A DNA stretch of 11,124 bases from JAJPXC01 sp964520525 (GTDB lineage: Bacteria; Bacteroidota; Bacteroidia; Bacteroidales; Muribaculaceae): NCBI GenBank assembly GCA_964520525.1, contig CAZFNR010000035.1, positions 1 to 11,124 of the forward strand, read 5' to 3'. Below are positions 6,742 through 11,124 of this stretch, piece after piece. The first letter of the stretch is position 1. Every line of letters starts with the position of its first letter. The notes beneath the pieces are model-generated. The model searched no databases. It saw only the letters and a program-made list of their open reading frames with translations, and was not told where the DNA came from. Made by a program: the position numbers and the translations under genes.

Positions 6742-7560
6742 TTAGGGGTGGTGAGGCCGGCGGCGCAGCGATGCAGCCGTGCGGGTTACGACGAAAGCCG
6801 CTACCATGACGATGACGATGAGCGCCGAGCATGGCACGTCGATGAGGGTCGAAAGTCCCAGACCTATGATGCAGGTCACGGCAGAGATGATGACCGACGC
6901 GCACATGATTTGACCGAAACGTTTGTAACGGATTTCGGCTATCAGCTGTGGCAGCGACAGCATTGACATCAGCAGCATGACTCCGACGAGCCTTATCGTG
7001 AGGACGACGCACACAGCCACAAGCACGGTCATCGCATAGGTGATGAATTTCACCGGCAGACCTGCCACTTTGGCGAAGTCGCGGTCAAAGGCGCACGCCA
7101 CAATCACATTGTATTTCCACAGGAAGAAAGCTATCAGCACGGTCACATAAATGGCGAATGCCCAGAGGTCGCCGGCGGTGATGGTGAGTATGTTCCCGAA
7201 CAGGAATGAGTTAAGCTCGGGGACATATCCCGGGGTTAGAAACACGAATAGCACACCGATGGCCATCCCGGTAGCCCAGACTACGGCGATGGCCGAGTCC
7301 TCTCTGACGCGGTAGCGCTCTGCCATCCACTCAACGCCGAGCGATGACAACACCGCGAATACTCCTGCCATCACTATCGGGTTGATGCCCAAGAAATAGC
7401 CCAGTCCCAGACCGCCGAAACAGGCGTGGGTGACTCCGCCGGAGATTGCCACGAGCCGTCGGGCTATGATGTAGGTGCCTATTATGGCTGATGCGACGCT
7501 GATGATTAGCACTCCGGCTATGGCGTTTTGGAAAAATGTGTAGTTGAGCAGTTGGGTCAT
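6742..7560 (-). CDS. znuB: ZnuB/MntB-type metal ABC transporter permease
   Basis: Membrane subunit of an ABC-3 family importer for Zn2+, Mn2+ or Fe2+; the metal cannot be read from sequence. It has 272 residues and about eight hydrophobic segments. The N-terminal family signature RRLVAISGGVTHACFGGLGLG spans 34-54. The cytoplasmic segment AFDRDFAKVAGLPV (157-170) is followed by the coupling-region motif VGVMLLMSMLSLPQLIAE (192-209). The C-terminus is basic (SLRRRPHHP). ATG 7560 lies 3 bases after the preceding stop, with no Shine-Dalgarno, so it is translated as part of the malY-aroA operon. No ATPase (ZnuC) or substrate-binding protein (ZnuA) is in the window; the next gene downstream on this strand is secDF. 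Confidence 0.88.
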   Translation of the reverse strand: MTQLLNYTFFQNAIAGVLIISVASAIIGTYIIARRLVAISGGVTHACFGGLGLGYFLGINPIVMAGVFAVLSSLGVEWMAERYRVREDSAIAVVWATGMAIGVLFVFLTPGYVPELNSFLFGNILTITAGDLWAFAIYVTVLIAFFLWKYNVIVACAFDRDFAKVAGLPVKFITYAMTVLVAVCVVLTIRLVGVMLLMSMLSLPQLIAEIRYKRFGQIMCASVIISAVTCIIGLGLSTLIDVPCSALIVIVMVAAFVVTRTAASLRRRPHHP

Positions 7561-7563
7561 TGT

Positions 7564-7968
7564 TCAGTCGGTTGTGGTGTTATTGCGTTGCCGTGCCTCG
7601 CCGACAATCATCAGCAGTTCCTCTCTGACTTCGGTCGGCAGGTTTATTCCGCGGAGCTGTATACTGCGTCCCCATCCCGCAATCTCCTCGGGGCGCAGGG
7701 TGAGAAGCACATCGCTGAACTCTTCGATTTCGGCGGGGGTGTAGTCGTCGTCCTCCCTTCCTTTGAATCGGTCAAGCTCCTCGTCGTCATAATATTCTAT
7801 GGTTTCGCTCACGGCCGACAGCAACGAGTCTTTCTCGCAGGTGATGTGCATACCGCAGCAGGCTTGTTGCGGCTCGTTTACCTGCTGGTCGGGGTTGCGT
7901 CGGTAGGCGATGTAGCATATAGACCCCACGACGACAAGCGCGGCTAATATTATCAGGATTACTATCAT
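7564..7968 (-). CDS. Small membrane-anchored protein with CCxxHxxC cluster
   Basis: Function unknown; I do not recognise a characterised family, although it resembles hypothetical proteins I associate with Bacteroidales. Of 134 residues, 1-21 form one hydrophobic helix directly followed by YRRN. By the positive-inside rule the rest should be cytoplasmic. The cluster C37-C38-G-M-H41-I-T-C44 could bind a metal or be redox-active; it is not the CxxCH haem motif. An acidic region follows (YYDDEELDRF at 59-68, REDDDYTPAEIEEF at 71-84), then RSIQLRGINLPTEVREEL (101-118), and a polar tail. Its ATG overlaps the aroA stop (ATGA, 7965-7968) and is preceded by a strong Shine-Dalgarno within aroA. The gene before the metal permease ends 3 bases from its start. 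A link to metal transport is inferred from that context and the Cys/His cluster only. Confidence 0.85.
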   Translation of the reverse strand: MIVILIILAALVVVGSICYIAYRRNPDQQVNEPQQACCGMHITCEKDSLLSAVSETIEYYDDEELDRFKGREDDDYTPAEIEEFSDVLLTLRPEEIAGWGRSIQLRGINLPTEVREELLMIVGEARQRNNTTTD

Positions 7969-9239
7969 TCCTCCTCCTCGGCGGTTTTCGGCTCAAGCGG
8001 GGCTTGGGTGGCGTCCTGGAGCGTGAATCCGGCGGCGCGCAGGTCGTCCCAGTAGCGGGGGTATGATTTGCTCACGACGTCGATGTCGTTTATGATTATC
8101 TCGGGACAGAAGATTGCCACCGGGGCGAATGCCATTGCCATGCGGTGGTCATGATAGGTGTCGATGCGGGGCAATTCGAAGATGGGGTGTCGCCGCCCTT
8201 CCCATGACAGTGCTTCGTCGCGTTCGATTTCGACGGAGAATCCGAGTTTGTCAAGTTCCTTGCGCAGGGCTTCGAGCCGGTCGGTTTCCTTGATTTTTAG
8301 CGATGACAGTCCCGACAACCTGAATGGCACTCCGAGCATTGCGGCGGTGACAGCAAGTGTCTGTGCCAGGTCGGGCTGCTCCGAGAGGTCTATTTCCAGC
8401 CGGGAGTATGTTTCGGGCGAGGGTGTCAGTGTTAACCCGCCACAGTTGTCGCGCTCGGTGAGCACCCCGAGCCGTTCGAAAATCTCCGCGCACCGCGCGT
8501 CGCCTTGCAGCGACTGTGGCGACAGTCCCGGGAGTGTCACGCACCCTGCCGACAGGGCTGTGATTTCATACCAGTAGCTTGCCGCGCTCCAATCTTCCTC
8601 GATGGAGTTGTCGGCGGGGAGCCGGTACCGGCCCGGTGCTATATCGATAGAATCAGGCCCGACGACAGCTTCCACCCCTCGCTGTTCCATCATTTCGAGG
8701 GTCATTTTGATGTAGGGCATCGATGGCAGGTCGCCGCCGATTTTGAGCGACAGTCCGTCGGTCATCGTCGGGGCCACCATCAGCAGGGCCGATATGTATT
8801 GCGAGCTGATTGCGCCGTCTATTCTGACGTCGCCTCCTTTGAGCTGTTTCCCTTTAATCGCGAGTGGCGGGAAACCATCGTTGCCGGTGTAACTGATGTC
8901 GGCTCCAGCCTCTCTGAGAGCGTCGACGAGCTGACCTATTGGGCGTTGGCGCATACGTTCCGACCCGTCCAGTGTCACTTGTCGGCCGGGCGATGCCGCG
9001 AAGTAGGCGGTGAGGAAGCGCATGGCGGTTCCTGCCGCGCCTATGTCGATTGTCCCGTCGGGGGCGGTCAGTGCGGCGGTCATAGCGTCGGTGTCGTCAC
9101 ATCGGGCCAAGTCGCAGAGCTGAGCGGCTCCGGGAGTGAGGGCGTTGATAATCAGCGCGCGGTTGCTGATGCTTTTTGACAGCGGAAGTCTCACGGTCGC
9201 CTCGACAAATCCGTCGGGGGGGTATATTCTATAATCCAT
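7965..9239 (-). CDS. aroA: 3-phosphoshikimate 1-carboxyvinyltransferase (EPSP synthase)
   Basis: Sixth shikimate-pathway step: transfers enolpyruvyl from PEP to shikimate-3-phosphate, in the cytoplasm, towards chorismate and aromatic amino acids. Family residues by position: SKSISNR (21-27, Lys22), GAAGTAMRF (67-75), ERMRQRPIG (94-102, Arg99 matching E. coli Arg124), SSQYISALL (145-153), Asp290 as the Asp313 equivalent, KETDR (317-321, Glu318 and Arg321), YHDHRMAMAF (362-371, Arg366) and VVSKSYP (388-394, Lys391). KETDR and DHRMAM separate it from MurA. It has 424 residues, close to normal, with a dispensable-looking tail ending in four Glu. Unusual against E. coli: Asn94 is Ala68 and Pro101 is Phe75 in the PEP-side loop. 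ATG 9239 lies inside malY (11-base overlap), and the stop overlaps the next start by 4 bases, so translation is probably coupled on both sides. Confidence 0.95.
   Translation of the reverse strand: MDYRIYPPDGFVEATVRLPLSKSISNRALIINALTPGAAQLCDLARCDDTDAMTAALTAPDGTIDIGAAGTAMRFLTAYFAASPGRQVTLDGSERMRQRPIGQLVDALREAGADISYTGNDGFPPLAIKGKQLKGGDVRIDGAISSQYISALLMVAPTMTDGLSLKIGGDLPSMPYIKMTLEMMEQRGVEAVVGPDSIDIAPGRYRLPADNSIEEDWSAASYWYEITALSAGCVTLPGLSPQSLQGDARCAEIFERLGVLTERDNCGGLTLTPSPETYSRLEIDLSEQPDLAQTLAVTAAMLGVPFRLSGLSSLKIKETDRLEALRKELDKLGFSVEIERDEALSWEGRRHPIFELPRIDTYHDHRMAMAFAPVAIFCPEIIINDIDVVSKSYPRYWDDLRAAGFTLQDATQAPLEPKTAEEEE
7970..7979 (-). promoter_or_regulatory. Shine-Dalgarno embedded in the aroA C-terminal codons
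   Basis: On the minus strand GAGGAGGAGG lies one base before the ATG at 7968, offering two overlapping AGGAGG registers (spacings 1 and 4). The same bases encode the final Glu run of AroA. Strong Shine-Dalgarno sites are uncommon in Bacteroidota, and no other start in this window has one. Confidence 0.7.
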
Positions 9240-10413
9240 GATTGTTGATGGCTTTTTCTATGCGTTCCATCGCCTTGATGACCTCTGCCCTCGGCGATGC
9301 TATGTTGAGTCTCATAAATCCGGTCCCCTCGTCGCCGAACATCGCGCCGTCGTTGAGCGCGAGGCGGGCTTCGTTGATGAAGAAGTCGATTAGTCGCTCA
9401 TGGCTCATCCCAAGAGCGCGGCAGTCGAGCCACACTAAGAACGATGCCTGAGGCCGGTAGACTTTCACTTTGGGGATGCGCTCGCGGCAGAAACTGTCGA
9501 CCGCGTCAACGTTCCCCTCGATGTATTCGAGCAGTTGGTCGAGCCATTCCTCGCCGTTGCGGTAGGCGGCTTCGGCGGCGAGCGTCGCCGGCATCGGCGC
9601 CTCGTTAAATTCGTTGCATTCGAGCCAGTGGAAGAAAGGTTCCCTTAGTTCAGGGTTCTTGACCGCTATCCAAGAGCTGACCATGCCCGGGATGTTGAAT
9701 GTCTTTGACGGTGCGCCGAGAGTGACGGTCACTGCGGCGGTGTCGGCGTTGACGGCGGCCATCGGCAGGTGTCTCAGTCCGTTCAGCATCAGGTCGCCGT
9801 GTATTTCGTCGGACACCACGACCATCCCATTCTCTCGGGCAATGCGCCCCACTTCGGCCAAAGTCTCCCGGTCCCATTGTATCCCTATGGGGTTGTGCGG
9901 GTTGCATATCACCATCATTCGTGGCTTTTCCCTCTCGACTGTCTCACGCAGCCCGGCGAGATTCATCTCATAGTGGTCGCCGCAGTCGGTCAGCGGATTG
10001 TTGACCGCGATACGCCGGTTCCCCTCGATTACCATTCGGAATGGATGGTAGACAGGTTGTTGTATCACGATTTTGTCGCCTTCGCGGCTGAAGAAATTGA
10101 TAGCCAAAGCCAGTCCTTTCACCACGCCGGGCGTGAATGTCAGTTCCTCGCGGCTCACCTTGAAGTCGTGACGGTGGCCGAGCCACTCGATTATCGATTC
10201 CCAATAGCTGTCGGGGGTCAGGGCATATCCCAGCACCGGATGGTCGAGACGTCGCCGCAAAGCGTCGATTATAGCGGGGCAGACCTCAAAATCCATGTCG
10301 GCCACCCACATAGCGGAAAGGTCCGGCGAGCCGTAACGCTCCTCCAGACCGTCCCATTTCAGCGCGCCGCTTCCGCGTCGGTCGATATGCTTGTCAAAAT
10401 CATGTTTTTTCAT
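9229..10413 (-). CDS. malY: MalY/PatB-type PLP-dependent C-S lyase (fold-type I aminotransferase family)
   Basis: Predicted cystathionine beta-lyase-like enzyme, splitting the C-S bond of cystathionine or related S-conjugates to give a thiol, pyruvate and ammonia. This fits a role in methionine or sulfur metabolism. The 394 residues are typical for MalY/PatB. Motifs: WVADMDFEVCPAI (36-48, the family N-terminal signature), VYHPF (121-125), NPHNPIG (171-177), SDEIHGDL (201-208, Asp202 for the PLP ring nitrogen), APSKTFNIPGM (234-244, Lys237 as Schiff-base lysine) and MRLNIASPR (367-375, Arg368 binding the substrate carboxylate). A plain aminotransferase is possible, but MADMDF and APSKTFNI are characteristic of MalY/PatB. 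ATG 10413 begins MKKHDFDKH, the usual family start. It is the first gene of the malY-aroA-small protein-znuB operon and overlaps aroA by 11 bases. The terminase fragment ends 60 bases upstream on the same strand. Confidence 0.92.
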   Translation of the reverse strand: MKKHDFDKHIDRRGSGALKWDGLEERYGSPDLSAMWVADMDFEVCPAIIDALRRRLDHPVLGYALTPDSYWESIIEWLGHRHDFKVSREELTFTPGVVKGLALAINFFSREGDKIVIQQPVYHPFRMVIEGNRRIAVNNPLTDCGDHYEMNLAGLRETVEREKPRMMVICNPHNPIGIQWDRETLAEVGRIARENGMVVVSDEIHGDLMLNGLRHLPMAAVNADTAAVTVTLGAPSKTFNIPGMVSSWIAVKNPELREPFFHWLECNEFNEAPMPATLAAEAAYRNGEEWLDQLLEYIEGNVDAVDSFCRERIPKVKVYRPQASFLVWLDCRALGMSHERLIDFFINEARLALNDGAMFGDEGTGFMRLNIASPRAEVIKAMERIEKAINNHGL

Positions 10414-10436
10414 CGTGATGACTTTGGGTTAAAGCG

Positions 10437-10444
10437 CGAATTTA
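10437..10444 (-). promoter_or_regulatory. Possible -7 box for the malY-aroA operon
   Basis: On the minus strand TAAATTCG matches TAnnTTTG with one mismatch and ends 23 bases before the malY ATG. It is the second half of a direct repeat (TAAATTGC, TAAATTCG). No clear -33 TTG is present. The whole gap to the terminase stop is only 60 bases, so if malY has its own promoter it should be here. Confidence 0.3.
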
Positions 10445-10473
10445 GCAATTTATCGCGACATTGCCGCTATGGG

Positions 10474-11124
10474 TCACCACCGTTTCTTGTCGAGCATGAA
10501 GCGCAGTTCGTCGTCGTTGATTTCACCCCGCTGTTGCCGTGCGACATAAAGTCCTATCGCCCGTGTCATCAGTATGTCGTCGTGGTATCCGGCTTTCGCC
10601 CCGTAGGTTCCCCCTGATTTAAGTTCATAGACTGCCATTTCGTCGCAGGCGTCGCTGTCGCGCTCGCTATATTCGCCGTCGCGCACTCGAACAATCAAAT
10701 CGTTGATTACGAGCGACTTTGTGGCGCGGTTGGTGTGAAAACCCACTCTCGAGCCGGTTTGTCCGTCGTTGTCGCCTCGGATGTAAAGGTTGCCGTAGTG
10801 GTCGCGGAGTCGGGTCAGCACATAGAGCGAGTTGTCGCCTTCGGTGTTCTCGGTCTCAAGGGTGTTGCTCTCGATTACGAGCAAGGCGTTGTTGTACCAT
10901 CGCGCTATGGCGGCGCTTTTCCAAGTCAGGCGGTCGTGGTCGGTGTGGCCGCGCCATTGTGCGGCTATCGCCGGACGCTCGCCGCTGTTGTCGATGACCG
11001 CTATAACCGACCAATCGCTTGTGGCGGAGCGACCTCCGATGTCGACGGCCACTATGTAGTGGCTGTTGGCCGCTTGCGGTTCTTCCCACACTTTCAGGTT
11101 TCCGGTCGATGTCGGTTTGAAAGT
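10474..11124 (-). CDS. terL: Phage terminase large subunit, C-terminal nuclease domain (partial, runs off right edge)
   Basis: Large terminase subunits cut concatemeric phage DNA and drive it into the prohead. This fragment holds the RNase H-like nuclease half; the ATPase half would lie beyond the right edge. The frame stays open to base 11124, so the GTG at 11091 is not a real start. Numbering from that GTG, the acidic metal-binding positions appear as YIVAVDIGGRSATSDWSVI (12-30, first Asp at 17), ALLVIESNT (69-77, Glu74) and GYHDDILMTRAIGL (168-181, Asp171/172). This order and spacing are as in known TerL nucleases. The protein ends LDKKRW followed by TGA at 10474-10476. The frame appears intact, with no stops across 217 codons. 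What follows on the same strand is malY, not the portal gene that normally comes after terL. Phage origin is quite sure; whether the prophage is complete cannot be seen. Confidence 0.82.
   Translation of the reverse strand, partial: TFKPTSTGNLKVWEEPQAANSHYIVAVDIGGRSATSDWSVIAVIDNSGERPAIAAQWRGHTDHDRLTWKSAAIARWYNNALLVIESNTLETENTEGDNSLYVLTRLRDHYGNLYIRGDNDGQTGSRVGFHTNRATKSLVINDLIVRVRDGEYSERDSDACDEMAVYELKSGGTYGAKAGYHDDILMTRAIGLYVARQQRGEINDDELRFMLDKKRW

Noticed and set aside
7836..7859. CCxxHxxC read as a c-type haem site
   Set aside because: Haem c needs CxxCH; the order here is different and the domain is predicted cytoplasmic.
8505..9179. Plus-strand open frame (224 codons) antisense to aroA
   Set aside because: Its composition (Gly, Val, Arg, His) is a shadow of the aroA codons; no domain or start context supports it.
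9769..10617. Long plus-strand open frame (282 codons) spanning malY and the terminase end
   Set aside because: It lies antisense to two well-supported genes, has no recognisable motif and a His/Val/Phe-rich composition typical of reverse-complement shadows.
1..11124. CRISPR array, tRNA, rRNA or insertion sequence
   Set aside because: No regularly spaced repeats, no cloverleaf or rRNA-like stretches and no transposase frames were seen; gaps between genes are all under 210 bases.

Overview
The window looks like chromosomal DNA of a Bacteroidales bacterium. The best guess at family is a Muribaculaceae-like gut lineage; this rests on roughly balanced base composition and protein character and is inference. 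The order-level evidence is firmer. SecD and SecF are fused into one 963-residue protein. The recA and secDF genes are preceded by exact TAnnTTTG boxes, the Bacteroidota -7 promoter element. Most starts lack a Shine-Dalgarno sequence and sit in A-rich leaders. RecA ends in a long Asp/Glu-rich tail.

Layout, left to right: (1) A non-coding left edge (1-175) with a short 9-bp tandem repeat. (2) A plus-strand operon (176-2177) of three tightly packed genes: a single-domain arabinose-5-phosphate isomerase (kdsD type), a PfkB-fold protein that has lost its catalytic motif, and lumazine synthase (ribH). (3) A convergent intergenic region (2178-2321) with four consecutive stem-loops that ends ribH from one side and recA from the other. 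(4) recA on the minus strand with its own promoter. (5) secDF on the minus strand, with its own promoter and a strong intrinsic terminator before recA. (6) A minus-strand operon of four overlapping or nearly abutting genes: MalY/PatB aminotransferase-fold C-S lyase, aroA, a small membrane-anchored Cys/His protein, and a ZnuB-type metal ABC permease. (7) At the right edge, the C-terminal nuclease half of a phage terminase large subunit, also minus strand, only 60 bp from malY.

The two operons are the main interest. In the first, the isomerase and RibH belong to pathways (Kdo and riboflavin) that both draw on ribulose-5-phosphate, and the protein between them looks like a catalytically dead sugar kinase. 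In the second, an unstudied 134-residue protein with a CCxxHxxC cluster lies directly before a metal permease that has no ATPase or binding protein in view. Its start is served by a strong Shine-Dalgarno sequence hidden in the poly-Glu codons at the end of aroA. The terminase fragment suggests a prophage or prophage remnant to the right. A terminase gene with no portal gene after it is unusual at such a junction.
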